A stretch of DNA of 29,281 bases from an uncultured Fusobacterium sp. (GTDB lineage Bacteria > Fusobacteriota > Fusobacteriia > Fusobacteriales > Fusobacteriaceae): the NCBI GenBank assembly GCA_900542625.1, contig UQOH01000020.1, positions 1 through 29,281 on the forward strand, written 5' to 3'. Below are positions 1 through 8,989 of this stretch, in pieces. Position numbers and translations under genes: made by a program. Within the stretch, counting starts at the first letter, position 1, and each line of letters starts with the position of its first letter. The notes beneath the pieces were generated by a model. That model was not told the DNA's origin. It searched no databases and saw only the letters and a list, made by a program, of their open reading frames with translations.

Positions 1-7
1 ATTTTCT

Positions 8-36
8 GCACCTCCTGTACATTTAAAATTATACCA
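8..36 (-). promoter_or_regulatory. promoter and ribosome binding site for a gene off the left edge
   Basis: Read on the minus strand, there is an extended -10 (TGG followed by TATAAT, positions 28-36). About 12 bases further on is a strong Shine-Dalgarno, AGGAGGTG (about 9-16). The start codon they serve would lie just beyond position 1, so a minus-strand gene probably begins immediately outside the window. No convincing -35 is visible, which is tolerable for an extended -10 promoter. Confidence 0.5.
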
Positions 37-58
37 TATATATAAATAAAATAGTATT

Positions 59-88
59 AAAAAATCCTGTCATTAAAACAGGATTTTT
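59..88 (-). terminator. intrinsic terminator of the WYL gene
   Basis: Arms aaaaatcctgt (60-70) and acaggattttt (78-88) pair perfectly over 11 bp around a 7-base loop. Read on the minus strand it ends in a T run. The 3' arm overlaps the TAA stop codon of the WYL gene. It also separates that gene from the promoter at the left edge. Confidence 0.8.
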
Positions 89-926
89 AATAGTTTGACA
101 AAGCTTCAAGAAAATCTTTTTTCATCTCTTCTCTCAGCTCTTTTGGTTCAAGTATAACAGCCTCTTTTGAAAACTGTCTGAAATATAATTTCGCATTTTC
201 GTTGGAACTTTCAAAAATATAGATATCCTCATCTTTTTCTATCAGTTTTGGACGATAGTTTGTAAGACCTTTAAACATCTTCATTCCCTCTTCTGTTAAT
301 CTTACTTTTATAAAGTTGCCGTTTCCAAGGAATGGGTCAAAGTTCTTTCTTACACTGTCTATATATTTTCTGTCCTTACCTTTTATTTTTTCTTCAAGAA
401 TAGAGATAACTTCCAAATCTTTCAATTTGTAGTTATAATATTTTTTTTCTGTTTCACAATAGCAGAAAAGGAAATTTTCATCTCCCTGTTCGTCTCTTTT
501 TATAAAATAAGGTTCAACAGTTGTAAGTTTGCTTCCATATTTCAGTTTTAATTTCTTTTTTTCTTTTACAGCCTCTAAAATTTGTTTTACAGTATCCTGA
601 AAAACAAAAAGCTCTCTTATATACTTAAATTTTGAACAGTACTTTTCAAAAAGTTCTCTGAAAAATTCAGCCTCAATATCCACTCCATTATCACGAAGAA
701 CATCATAATAAATCTCCTTGTTGGAAACATTAAGGTCAAACTGAATAATTTTCTTAACAGGACGCCCTTGGCTTTCCAGTTCTTTCTCAATATCTATTTC
801 TTTTTTATATTTCAGTTTTTCTAATATATAGTTACATAATTTGTTATTATTTATACCAAATTCTTCTATATCATTTTTCATCATACGCCAAATATCTTCA
901 GGAACTGTTACTCTTATCTTCTTCAC
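87..926 (-). CDS. WYL-domain transcriptional regulator
   Basis: 279 aa with a GTG start (plus-strand cac, 924-926), chosen because GGGAGGAA lies 8 bases upstream. The N-terminal ~50 residues (beginning MKKIRVTVPEDIW) look like a short DNA-binding segment, perhaps ribbon-helix-helix. Residues ~115-185 read as a WYL domain: LKLKYGS, then VEPYF, then NFLFCYC in the place of the W-Y-L core, then a YYNYKLKDLEVI strand. The C-terminal ~205-275 resembles the WCX extension. WYL proteins are ligand-responsive regulators, often sensing nucleic acid or nucleotide signals; the ligand here is unknown. It lies 78 bp downstream of the RND operon on the same strand but has its own extended -10, so control of the pump by this protein is only a possibility. 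Confidence 0.75.
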   Translation of the reverse strand: MKKIRVTVPEDIWRMMKNDIEEFGINNNKLCNYILEKLKYKKEIDIEKELESQGRPVKKIIQFDLNVSNKEIYYDVLRDNGVDIEAEFFRELFEKYCSKFKYIRELFVFQDTVKQILEAVKEKKKLKLKYGSKLTTVEPYFIKRDEQGDENFLFCYCETEKKYYNYKLKDLEVISILEEKIKGKDRKYIDSVRKNFDPFLGNGNFIKVRLTEEGMKMFKGLTNYRPKLIEKDEDIYIFESSNENAKLYFRQFSKEAVILEPKELREEMKKDFLEALSNY

Positions 927-939
927 GGATCAATTCCTC

Positions 940-965
940 CCAAAAGCCTTTTGGTTATTATATCA
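940..965 (-). promoter_or_regulatory. extended -10 promoter of the WYL gene plus 5' hairpin
   Basis: Minus-strand TGATATAAT at 957-965 is an extended -10. Transcription would begin near 950. A short palindrome (ccaaaa 940-945, ttttgg 949-954, loop gcc) lies at the 5' end of that transcript, directly before the Shine-Dalgarno, so it could modulate ribosome access. No terminator is visible between the RND gene and this site, so read-through is also possible. Confidence 0.45.
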
Positions 966-1004
966 TAATCATAAGAAAAATATAACTCTTCTGTTTCTTA
1001 ATTT

Positions 1005-4000
1005 TTATTCCACTTCTTCTATATTATATGCCACTGAATAAACAACAGGGAATATAAACAGTGTAAGAATCGTTGATACAAACAATCCAAAAATAATTGT
1101 TGCAGCCATATCTCCGTAAAGAGGGTCTGTTAAAAGAGGCAGCATTCCAAAAATTGTTGTTACAGCTGCAAGACTTACTGCTCTGATTCTGCTTACTGCT
1201 GAATCAATAAGAGCTGTGAACTTATCTTTTTTCAGGATATTTATTTCATATCTGATTTCATCAGTAAGAACTATCATATTTTTTATCATCATTCCCGAAA
1301 GAGAGATTACCCCAACTGTTGACATGAAACCAAAACTTTTTCCTGTTATCAGAAGTCCCGGAACAATTCCTATCATACATAAAGGCAGCATTAAAAATAT
1401 GATTGCAGGTATTTTTACACTTGCAAATAAAAGCACGCAGATAAGGAACATTGACATAACAGGAACAGGAACTGATTTTATAAGTTCCATTATATTTTTA
1501 GTCTGTTCTCTGTATTCTCCATGCCATTCCATTGTGTATCCCTTTGGAAGTTCTATGCTTTCAATCTCTTTTTTAAATTCGTTTCTTACATCTCCTGCAT
1601 TTACTCCAACAGGAACATCAGCCTGTACTGTCATTGTTCTTACTCTGTTTCTTCTCCATACCTGTCCTTCATCAAATTTCAGTCCGCCGTTTTTAATTAT
1701 GCTTGATAAAGGCTGAGGCTCAAGAGTCATTCCCCATATAGGAGTCTGATTAAGATTATTTATTTCATTTTTAACTTCACCGCTGTTTTCTTTCAGAAGA
1801 ACTGTTACAAGCTTATCTCCATCTTTAATTTTTCCAATAGGCATTCCGTCCCCTGATCTCATAAGTGAAGTTGCCACATCAAAAGATGTTAAGCTGCTTC
1901 TCATTCTGTTTGACTGAGAATAATCTCCTTCCCATGTAAGAATTTTATTTCTCCAGTCTGTTCTTAAATTTAGAGCATCAGGATATTTTTTCATAATACC
2001 TATTGCTTTATCAGAAAGATTTCTCAAAACCTGAGGATCAGGACCTGAAAAAGCAACCTCTATTGGATTTTCCACAGGAACTCCGTTAGGATATTTTTTT
2101 ATATTTACCAAAATTCCCGGAAGATTTTTATTTGCATATTCAACAGCTTTTTCTCCGATTTTCTCAACATTTTTTACTTTATCCACATTTATAATAAGCT
2201 GACTGAAAGCAGGATTAGGCATTTCAGGAGTTGTGCACACATAATATCTTGAAGGAGAGGCACCAACAGCTGTTGTTACACTGATAACTCTTTTATCCTC
2301 TATCAGATATTTTTCAAGTTTTCTGGCTGCCTCATCAGCAACTTCTATTCTGCTTCCTTCAGGTGCCCACATACTTATTGTAAATCCTTTTTTATCTGAA
2401 TCCGGGAAGAAAATTTTAGGAATTTCCAAAAACAGAAATGCTGAAAGAGCAAAAGCTGCTCCAAGTATTGTTATTGTAGATTTTTTTCTTTTTAACAGAA
2501 AGTATAAAATGTTTCTGCATTTTCCATAGAATTTCTTTTCTCTTTCACTTGGTTCTTTTACAGGCTCATTGACCAGATAATATTTACAGTAAACAAGAGT
2601 CTGAGTAAGGCACAGGAACCAGCTCAGCATTAAAGAGATTCCAATAACCCAGAAAGATGAACCTACATATTCTCCAACATAGTTAGGCATTATATATGCA
2701 GGAAGAAATGCAAGAGCTGCTATGGCTGTTGCTCCCAAAAGAGGAAGAGCCGGTTTGTATGCAGCTTCATAAAGAGCTTTTTCCATTTCCATTCCCTTAT
2801 TTCTGTTTACAAGAACATTGTCAACAATAACTATGGAGTTGTCAACAAGCATTCCCATTGCAATTATAAATGAACCAAGAGAAACCCTCTGAAGATCTAT
2901 CTCCATTGGAACCATTAAAATAAGAGTTCCAAGAATAGAATATACAAGAGCACTTCCTATTATAAGTCCGCTTCTCATTCCCATTGTTACAAGAAGAACT
3001 CCCACAACTGTAATAACAGAAAGAATAAGATTTATTACAAAGTTATTTATTGCAGCTGTTACAAGTTCAGGCTGATAATATATTTTTTCAATATTAATTC
3101 CCACAGGAAGTTTTTCTTTCAGCTCTTTTATTTTTGCATCAATAACTTTTCCTGTTTCAACTACGTTTGTTCCTGTTTCAGGTGAAAGAGATATTCCTAT
3201 TGCCATTTTTCCATTGTAATACATTTTTTGAGATACAGGCTCAACATATCCCTCTTTCAGCTCTGCTATATCTCCCAGTCTTATAATTTCATTTGTTCCG
3301 TCAGGAAGTTTTTTAGAAAAAACTATAAGATTTTTAAGCTGCTCAATATTTGTAATCTCGTTATTAAGCTGTATATTTACACGAAGAGAGCCGTAGTCAA
3401 TACTTCCTCCTCCTGAAATAAGATTTTCTGTAAGAAGAGAGGCAGCAATAAGTTTTGTACTTATTTCCATTGAGTTTATTTTCTCTCTGTCTATTATTAT
3501 TTCTATTGCGTCATTCTGCTTTCCAAATTGTGCTGTCTGGGCAATTCCGTTTACAGAGTTCAGCTCTTTAAGAATATAGTCTGTATATTTTGAAAATTCT
3601 GAATAACTGTATCCGTCACTTGTTACTGCAAGGAAAATTCCATAAACTGCTCCATAGTCATCAAGAACTATTGAGGGAATTGTTCCTGTTGGAAGTCCAA
3701 GCTGTGCATCATTTATTTTTTTTCTTACATTATCCCAGTACTGATCTAAGTTCTTGCTTGGAACTGATTCCTGAAGTTTTATTTTAACCTGTGAATATCC
3801 GGGTTTTGAAACACTTTTCAGATAATCTATATTTGGAATTTTCTGAAGAGCCTCTTCTATTTTGTTTGTTACCTGAAGTTCAACTGTATGAGAATCTGCT
3901 CCGGGATATACTGTGATAACCATTGCCTCTTTTATTTTAAATTCAGGATCTTCAAATTTTCCCAATCTGAAATATGAAAACAGTCCTCCTATAACAAGAA

Positions 4001-4058
4001 GAACAACCATAAATCTTATAACTATTGTATTTTTTATTGAGTAATCTATAAATTTCAT
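1005..4058 (-). CDS. RND-family efflux pump inner-membrane subunit (AcrB-like)
   Basis: 1017 aa, a normal length for the HAE/AcrB group of proton-driven drug exporters. A first membrane helix lies at ~12-30, followed by the two large periplasmic loops and the expected second half. In the TM4 proton-relay region the motif reads GMLVDNSIVIVDN (~402-414): D406 is kept, but the second Asp of the classical DD pair is Asn (N407). The TM10 Lys is present in SGMMIKNMIVL near the C-terminus. The ATG is preceded by AAGGTGG. It is the last of three adjacent genes (outer-membrane factor, adaptor, pump) and starts 12 bases after the adaptor stop. The substrate cannot be deduced; efflux of hydrophobic compounds is inferred from the family. 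Confidence 0.93.
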   Translation of the reverse strand: MKFIDYSIKNTIVIRFMVVLLVIGGLFSYFRLGKFEDPEFKIKEAMVITVYPGADSHTVELQVTNKIEEALQKIPNIDYLKSVSKPGYSQVKIKLQESVPSKNLDQYWDNVRKKINDAQLGLPTGTIPSIVLDDYGAVYGIFLAVTSDGYSYSEFSKYTDYILKELNSVNGIAQTAQFGKQNDAIEIIIDREKINSMEISTKLIAASLLTENLISGGGSIDYGSLRVNIQLNNEITNIEQLKNLIVFSKKLPDGTNEIIRLGDIAELKEGYVEPVSQKMYYNGKMAIGISLSPETGTNVVETGKVIDAKIKELKEKLPVGINIEKIYYQPELVTAAINNFVINLILSVITVVGVLLVTMGMRSGLIIGSALVYSILGTLILMVPMEIDLQRVSLGSFIIAMGMLVDNSIVIVDNVLVNRNKGMEMEKALYEAAYKPALPLLGATAIAALAFLPAYIMPNYVGEYVGSSFWVIGISLMLSWFLCLTQTLVYCKYYLVNEPVKEPSEREKKFYGKCRNILYFLLKRKKSTITILGAAFALSAFLFLEIPKIFFPDSDKKGFTISMWAPEGSRIEVADEAARKLEKYLIEDKRVISVTTAVGASPSRYYVCTTPEMPNPAFSQLIINVDKVKNVEKIGEKAVEYANKNLPGILVNIKKYPNGVPVENPIEVAFSGPDPQVLRNLSDKAIGIMKKYPDALNLRTDWRNKILTWEGDYSQSNRMRSSLTSFDVATSLMRSGDGMPIGKIKDGDKLVTVLLKENSGEVKNEINNLNQTPIWGMTLEPQPLSSIIKNGGLKFDEGQVWRRNRVRTMTVQADVPVGVNAGDVRNEFKKEIESIELPKGYTMEWHGEYREQTKNIMELIKSVPVPVMSMFLICVLLFASVKIPAIIFLMLPLCMIGIVPGLLITGKSFGFMSTVGVISLSGMMIKNMIVLTDEIRYEINILKKDKFTALIDSAVSRIRAVSLAAVTTIFGMLPLLTDPLYGDMAATIIFGLFVSTILTLFIFPVVYSVAYNIEEVE

Positions 4059-4070
4059 ATTAAACCACCT

Positions 4071-5189
4071 TTATAACAGGTTTCCCACATTTGTTTCTGA
4101 GAATGGTTCAAAAAGATTTACTTTTTGTCCCTCTGTCAGTTCGTGAACTCCTTTTGTTACGATTTTTTCTCCTGCTTTTATTCCTGTGACTATAATTTTT
4201 CCTTCAGAATAAGGCTTTATAATCTCTATATTTTTTCCTGTTACCTGATTATCACTGTATACCCACACTTTTATTTCACCGTTTTTCTCAAAAACAGCCT
4301 CAACAGGAATTAAAATTCCTTTATCATTTCCATTTTTAAATGAAAGCTTTGCTGTTCCCTCTGAATCAGCAGGAATATCATTTTTTTCTGCAAATGCAAA
4401 AGTAACAGGATAAGCAAGTTTTGTTATTCCTTTTGCCTGCCCTGCATCTTTAAGGATAAGCTTATAATCCTGTCCTTTATATGAAAGCCACGCATCTGAA
4501 ATTGTTTTTATTTTTGCAAGGTCATCTTCTGAAACACTTATTCTTACTTTGTTGTCTCCCAAAGAAGAGATTGCCACAACAGGTGTTCCTGCTGCTACAA
4601 CTGTTCCTGCATCAAAAAACTTTCTGCTTATATATCCCTCGTAAGGTGCTTTTAAAATTGTGTCATTTAACTGATTTTCACAATTTAAAACTCCCTGAAC
4701 AGCTCCCTGATATTGAGCAAGATTTGCCATTTCTGCAGCCGCTGCAGCCTCTGTACCTGCAAGAGCCTCGTCATATGTTTTTTTAGGAATTGCTTTTTCT
4801 TTATATAAAGTTTCCACTCTTCTGAATTGTTTTCTTGCATTTTCTGCCACAGCTTTTGAGGCATTATACACATTTTCTGCAGCTGCAGCTTTTTTCTTAA
4901 AAGCATCAAGCTGAATTTCATAATCACGTTTATCCATTTCTGCAATTATATCCCCTGCTTTAACAAAAGTTCCCACTTCTGCATGTACGCTTTTTAAAGG
5001 TCCTGCCACTCTGAAAGCAAGAGGAGCCTCTTTGTCTGCTGTAATAACAGCAGGATATTCATATACAAGAGATTCCGGAGAAACCACAGCATTTACTGTT
5101 TCAACAGGTCTTATAATCTCTTCTGCTTTTTTTCCGCATCCTGCAAGTACCATTCCCATAAGTATTAATGCAGCTATTTTTTGTTTCAT
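4071..5189 (-). CDS. RND efflux periplasmic adaptor (membrane fusion) lipoprotein
   Basis: 372 aa. The N-terminus ends in the lipobox LAGC, giving lipidated Cys18, so it is anchored to a membrane from the periplasmic side. The domain order matches AcrA/MexA adaptors: first half of the lipoyl domain (~57-90), an Ala/Lys/Glu-rich alpha-helical hairpin (~91-171) that would contact the outer-membrane factor, second half of the lipoyl domain (KAPYEGYISRKFFDAGTVV, ~180-198), a beta-barrel (~208-290), and a membrane-proximal domain. It begins directly after the TAA of the upstream TolC gene with no spacer, and ends 12 bases before the pump gene, so the three are almost certainly co-translated. The family role is to bridge pump and exit duct. 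Confidence 0.92.
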   Translation of the reverse strand: MKQKIAALILMGMVLAGCGKKAEEIIRPVETVNAVVSPESLVYEYPAVITADKEAPLAFRVAGPLKSVHAEVGTFVKAGDIIAEMDKRDYEIQLDAFKKKAAAAENVYNASKAVAENARKQFRRVETLYKEKAIPKKTYDEALAGTEAAAAAEMANLAQYQGAVQGVLNCENQLNDTILKAPYEGYISRKFFDAGTVVAAGTPVVAISSLGDNKVRISVSEDDLAKIKTISDAWLSYKGQDYKLILKDAGQAKGITKLAYPVTFAFAEKNDIPADSEGTAKLSFKNGNDKGILIPVEAVFEKNGEIKVWVYSDNQVTGKNIEIIKPYSEGKIIVTGIKAGEKIVTKGVHELTEGQKVNLFEPFSETNVGNLL

Positions 5190-6620
5190 TTATTTTCCCT
5201 CCTCAAAAGGATTTATTCCCATAGCAATTTTTAATGCTCCAAGAGCCATTTCATATTGAAAATCTGCTTTTTTCTTCATGCTCAATGCTTTTTCATATGA
5301 TGAAAGAGCAGCAAAATATTCTTCGTCACCTATGATGTCAACTTTTCTTTCAGCTTTTCTCTGATGAAGTCTTCCCTCTTCTGCCTTAAAATTCAGACTG
5401 CTGATATAACGAAGTTCATTAGCTTTTTCCACATTTTTATATGCTTTTGCTGTTTCGATTATAACTGTCATAAACTCTTTTTCCAGTTTCAGCTCTGCAA
5501 TTTTTTCTTTTCTCACAGCTTTTTTATATTCATTTATATTTTTAAATCCATTGAATATGCTTATAATTCCGCTTACATTTCCATACAGAAAATCAGGGTC
5601 TGAAAGTATATCATTGCTGTTGTTTATATATCCTCCTCCCAGAATTATTTTAGGAAGAAAATTTGTAATTGCTATTTTTTTAATATCACTGCTTACATCT
5701 TTTCCTGTTTCAGTAATTTTTAAGATTTCATTTCCTGACACAGCAGCGTATATGCAGTCTTCCAGTGAAGGAAGTTCTTTTGGAAAAATTATTTCATCAT
5801 CAAGAGTAAAATCATCTAAGGGATTAAGATTCAGTGTTTTCATAAAATTCATTTTTGCTGTTTCCAAATCTCTTTTGTTTTCATTTAGAGAAAATTCTTT
5901 CATTTTAACAAAAGCCTGAGCTTTTTCAACTTCCCATGGAAGAACAGCCTCAACTTTTAAAGATATTTTTGCTTTTTTCTCCAGTTCTTTTGCTGATTTC
6001 AAATCATTTACAAGAGCATTGTTTTCAGATTCAAGAGCAAGAATATAGTAATATTGTCCCATTACCTGCAGCTGCAGCATTTTATCTGCAAACTGTTCTG
6101 CCAGTCCGCTTATTTTTTCACCTTTTTTTCTGGCACTGTAAAGATACCAAGTTGACGGCACAAAAACAGGAATCTGAGCACTTACCCCAAATGTATAAAA
6201 AGATTCATCTACAAATCTTGAGGACATTGTTGAAGGCATAGAAATAGGAAGTCCCATTCCTCCAAAAATTCCATTCATTGCTGATGAAAGCTGGCTTACA
6301 TCTACATCAAGCTTTATTTCATCATCAAGTTTTGTATATCCTCCCATAACATTAATTGATGGCAGAAAATTTCCAAAAGCTATTTTTCTGTCCAGTGATG
6401 CTATTTCTCTTTCAAGAGCCTTTACTCTCAAATCAAGATTTCTTTCTCTTGCTATTTTAACAGCCTCATCAAGAGAAAGAGTTTCACCATATTGAGTCAA
6501 ATATTCTTTCCCTGTCAGTGCAGAAATTTTTTCTGAAGGCTCTTTGGGTTTTGTATTTGTACACCCTGCCATAAGCAAAATAAACAGCAGCATAACAAAT
6601 TTTATTCTTTTATTCAGCAT
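5190..6620 (-). CDS. TolC-family outer-membrane efflux lipoprotein
   Basis: 476 aa, first gene of the efflux operon. The signal peptide ends in the lipobox LMAGC (Cys20), as in OprM-type exit ducts and unlike E. coli TolC. It has two tandem OEP-type halves with long helices. The repeat-typical segment ARERNLDLRVKALEREIA appears near residue 58, and a final helix ends in ALGALKIAMGINP. The ATG follows AAGGAG. The stop abuts the adaptor start exactly. Together the three genes form a complete tripartite system spanning both membranes, which itself shows that the organism is diderm. No TetR, MarR or two-component gene adjoins the operon, so the regulator is not obvious; see the promoter entry for a small inverted repeat. 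Confidence 0.92.
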   Translation of the reverse strand: MLNKRIKFVMLLFILLMAGCTNTKPKEPSEKISALTGKEYLTQYGETLSLDEAVKIARERNLDLRVKALEREIASLDRKIAFGNFLPSINVMGGYTKLDDEIKLDVDVSQLSSAMNGIFGGMGLPISMPSTMSSRFVDESFYTFGVSAQIPVFVPSTWYLYSARKKGEKISGLAEQFADKMLQLQVMGQYYYILALESENNALVNDLKSAKELEKKAKISLKVEAVLPWEVEKAQAFVKMKEFSLNENKRDLETAKMNFMKTLNLNPLDDFTLDDEIIFPKELPSLEDCIYAAVSGNEILKITETGKDVSSDIKKIAITNFLPKIILGGGYINNSNDILSDPDFLYGNVSGIISIFNGFKNINEYKKAVRKEKIAELKLEKEFMTVIIETAKAYKNVEKANELRYISSLNFKAEEGRLHQRKAERKVDIIGDEEYFAALSSYEKALSMKKKADFQYEMALGALKIAMGINPFEEGK

Positions 6621-6670
6621 AACAACTCCTTGAAGTTTTTATAAATTTTATAATACTTTTCATTGTGTTT

Positions 6671-6699
6671 ATTATATCACTCTCTGTGATCTTAAGCAA
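6671..6699 (-). promoter_or_regulatory. promoter of the efflux operon with a possible operator
   Basis: On the minus strand, TTGCTT (6694-6699) is followed after 17 bases by TATAAT (6671-6676) with the TG extension (6677-6679). An inverted repeat atcac-tctct-gtgat (6676-6690) overlaps the -10 and spacer, where a repressor could sit. The promoter assignment is reasonable; the operator is only a suggestion because its arms are 5 bp. Confidence 0.5.
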
Positions 6700-6797
6700 T
6701 TTTTCATGTAATTTAATAACCGTTTAATCTGTTTCTGTGTCTATTTTAATTTTTGTGAGTTCTCTTAACACAAAAGATATATTTTGTTTTGTATTTA

Positions 6798-6806
6798 TGA
6801 TATAAT
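6798..6806 (+). promoter_or_regulatory. extended -10 promoter for the rsuA cluster
   Basis: TGATATAAT, 47 bases before the GTG start of the pseudouridine synthase. No good -35 hexamer lies 17 bases upstream. The same nonamer occurs before the WYL, TolC and hydE genes in this window. Confidence 0.5.
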
Positions 6807-6852
6807 TTTTATGATAATTTTATTTGAATTGAAATAATCAAAGGGGTATTTT

Positions 6853-7539
6853 GTGAGACTTGAAAAATATTTGGTACAGTGCGGTATAGGGAGCAGAAGA
6901 GAGATAAAAGAATACACTCTTTCAGGAAGAATAAAAGTAAACGGCACAGCTGTTTTTGATGAAGGAACTTCTGTTGATGAAGAAAAAGATGTTATTACTT
7001 TTGATGACAAACAGCCTGAAAAAAAGGTTTTCAAATATTATGTTTTGTATAAAAAAGCAGGATATGTAACATCTGCAAATGATGATGACAACCCTGTTGT
7101 AAACGATCTTCTTCCAGACTGGGTGGAAAAACAGGCTCTTTTCCCTGTGGGACGTCTTGATAAAGATACAGAGGGACTTCTTCTTTTTACCAATGACGGT
7201 GATTTGAATTACAAGATGACACACCCTGAAAAGAAATTTAAAAAAAGATATTATGCTGAACTTAGAAAAGAGATATCAGATGAAGATATAAAAAAGATTG
7301 AAGAGGGAATTGATATAGGGAGCCATGTATGTCTTCCTTCACAGATAGAAAAAGCCGGAGAAAAAAGTGTCTATATAACTATTTATGAGGGAAAATATCA
7401 TCAGGTAAAAAGAATGTTCAAAGCTGTTGGAAACAAAGTTTTGTATCTGAAAAGAACAGAATCCGGAAATCTTTCCCTTGGTGATATGGTTCACGGAGAA
7501 GTAAGAGAGATTAAAAAAGAAGATATTGTTATAGATTAA
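6853..7539 (+). CDS. rsuA: RsuA-family rRNA pseudouridine synthase
   Basis: 228 aa, close to RsuA length. Residues 1-50 form an S4 RNA-binding domain (MRLEKYLVQCGIGSRREIKE start). The catalytic motif GRLDKDTEGLLLFTNDG begins at residue 100, with the nucleophilic Asp at 103. The YHQVKRMFKAVGN block near the C-terminus is very like E. coli RsuA, which makes pseudouridine 516 in 16S rRNA. The start is GTG with AAGGGG 6 bases upstream. It leads a run of three plus-strand genes with short gaps (20 and 31 bases). RluB/RluF-type targets on 23S rRNA cannot be fully excluded, but those proteins are longer. Confidence 0.85.
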   Translation: MRLEKYLVQCGIGSRREIKEYTLSGRIKVNGTAVFDEGTSVDEEKDVITFDDKQPEKKVFKYYVLYKKAGYVTSANDDDNPVVNDLLPDWVEKQALFPVGRLDKDTEGLLLFTNDGDLNYKMTHPEKKFKKRYYAELRKEISDEDIKKIEEGIDIGSHVCLPSQIEKAGEKSVYITIYEGKYHQVKRMFKAVGNKVLYLKRTESGNLSLGDMVHGEVREIKKEDIVID

Positions 7540-7559
7540 ATTAAAAAGCAGGTGTTTTT

Positions 7560-8063
7560 ATGACAGAAAAAGAGATAGTATTTTTAGGAGACAGCATAAC
7601 AGCTTGGAATCCTGATATAAAAAAAGTTGAAAATTCAAGAAATCTTGGTATTCCCGGATTTGCCTCAAGGGATATTGTGTGGCAGCTGCAGGGAGATGAT
7701 GAAGAGATTATCTCCGGGCATACAGCAGTTTTTATGGCAGGAGTAAATGATATTATGATGGGATATACTGTAGAAAGAATTATCCTTAATATTAACGAGA
7801 TTGTTGAAATGCTGAAAAAAAGATTTGAGAGAATTATTGTTGTTTCAATTCTTCCTATTGACAGTTTGAGCATGTGTGAAGAGATAAGAGCAGTAAATAA
7901 TTCTATTAAAGATATAGAAGGAATCGAATATGTTGATATTCACAATTTGTTTTTAAACGAAAGAAAAGTTATTGACTACAAACTTTCAACAGACGGAGCA
8001 CACTTAAACACTTATGGATACGAACTTTTTAACAAGCATCTTATGGGTGTTTTAAAAAAATAA
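7560..8063 (+). CDS. SGNH/GDSL-family hydrolase
   Basis: 167 aa. All four SGNH blocks are visible: GDSI with nucleophile Ser12; NLGIPG with Gly30 of the oxyanion hole; GVND with Asn63; and DGAHLN with Asp145 and His148 of the triad. No signal peptide, so cytoplasmic. The family hydrolyses esters or acyl groups (lysophospholipase, acetylesterase and similar activities). The substrate here cannot be told from sequence. It sits between two rRNA modification genes, probably in the same transcript, but nothing links it functionally to rRNA. Confidence 0.85.
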   Translation: MTEKEIVFLGDSITAWNPDIKKVENSRNLGIPGFASRDIVWQLQGDDEEIISGHTAVFMAGVNDIMMGYTVERIILNINEIVEMLKKRFERIIVVSILPIDSLSMCEEIRAVNNSIKDIEGIEYVDIHNLFLNERKVIDYKLSTDGAHLNTYGYELFNKHLMGVLKK

Positions 8064-8094
8064 ATTAATTAAGAAATACAGGAGTTTAATAAAA

Positions 8095-8925
8095 ATGATA
8101 ATTTGTCCAATCTGCAAAGAAAAATTAGAAAAAGAGGGAAGAACATACAGATGTGTAAACAATCACTCTTTTGATGTGTCAAAGTCAGGGCATGTAAATC
8201 TTCTGCTTGATAATCAGAAACACAGTAAGACACCTGGCGACGACAAAGATATGGTTTTAAGCAGAAAATTCTTTTTGGAAAAAGATTACTACAAAGGAAT
8301 TTCTGATGAACTGAACGAAATAGTTTTGGAAAATATTCCTGAAGACCACGAGGGAAAAATAAATATTCTTGATATAGGCTGTGGTGAAGGATACTATACA
8401 GGAAATCTTAAAAAGTTTTTAAAAGATGAAAATATTGAAAATGAAATAATCGGAATAGATATTTCAAAAGAGGCAGTTATTGCAGCCTCAAAATCTCACA
8501 AGGATATAAACTGGATTGTTGCAAGTGCCACAAATATTCCTGTGGCTGATGAATCTCTTGATTTCATAATCTGCATGTTTGCAAAAATTATTCCTGAAGA
8601 AAAAATGAGAACACTGAAAAAAGGCGGAAAACTTATTATTGTTTCAACAGGGGAAAACCACCTTTTAGAACTGAAAGAAGTTGTTTATGAAAATGTAAGA
8701 AAAGATTTTTATTCTCCCATAGAAGATTTAAAAATTTTCAATTATGTGGAAACAATAAACTGTACATACCAGACTTTTATTAAAGAAAATGAAAGCATAA
8801 AAAATCTGTTTAACATGACTCCATACAGATGGAGAAGCCCAAGAGAGGGAGTAGAAAAGCTTTTTGCTCTTAATGAATTAAAAACAACAATAGATGTAAA
8901 TTTTGACATTTTTGAAAAAAATTAA
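8095..8925 (+). CDS. rlmA: RlmA-type 23S rRNA guanine-N1 methyltransferase
   Basis: 276 aa. The N-terminal zinc site has the RlmA arrangement: Cys4, Cys7, Cys20 and His24 (CPIC, then RCVNNHSFD). Next comes the conserved KSGHVNLL with a downstream GDD segment. The SAM-binding motif I is ILDIGCGEGYYT (91-102), followed by IIGIDISKEA and an IICMFA motif. RlmA enzymes methylate N1 of a guanosine in hairpin 35 of 23S rRNA (G745 in E. coli, G748 in Gram-positives). Which of the two is modified here cannot be told. The start is ATG with AGGAG about 11 bases upstream. A weak A/T-only palindrome follows the stop. Confidence 0.82.
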   Translation: MIICPICKEKLEKEGRTYRCVNNHSFDVSKSGHVNLLLDNQKHSKTPGDDKDMVLSRKFFLEKDYYKGISDELNEIVLENIPEDHEGKINILDIGCGEGYYTGNLKKFLKDENIENEIIGIDISKEAVIAASKSHKDINWIVASATNIPVADESLDFIICMFAKIIPEEKMRTLKKGGKLIIVSTGENHLLELKEVVYENVRKDFYSPIEDLKIFNYVETINCTYQTFIKENESIKNLFNMTPYRWRSPREGVEKLFALNELKTTIDVNFDIFEKN

Positions 8926-8954
8926 TTTTTTTCTATAAAATTTCAAATTTTTCT

Positions 8955-8983
8955 TTGACAAAGTTATAAAAAATATATATAAT
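8955..8983 (+). promoter_or_regulatory. consensus sigma-70 promoter of the YjiH leader
   Basis: TTGACA (8955-8960), a 17-base spacer, and TATAAT (8978-8983): a perfect consensus match. Transcription would start near 8990. This leaves a leader of about 195 bases before the YjiH start codon. Such a strong promoter followed by a terminator suggests control by conditional termination. Confidence 0.82.
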
Positions 8984-8989
8984 CAATAG

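Noticed and set aside
1216..1716. 166-codon plus-strand ORF inside the RND gene
   Set aside because: It is the antisense shadow of a well-supported RND coding sequence. The translation is Ser/Ile/Phe-rich, with no motif and no Shine-Dalgarno.
4481..4945. ORFs on both strands inside the adaptor gene
   Set aside because: They overlap a complete membrane-fusion protein and show only low-complexity Leu/Gln/Lys translations.
8911..8934. Terminator after rlmA
   Set aside because: The only structure is an A/T-only palindrome around the stop codon, too weak to call.
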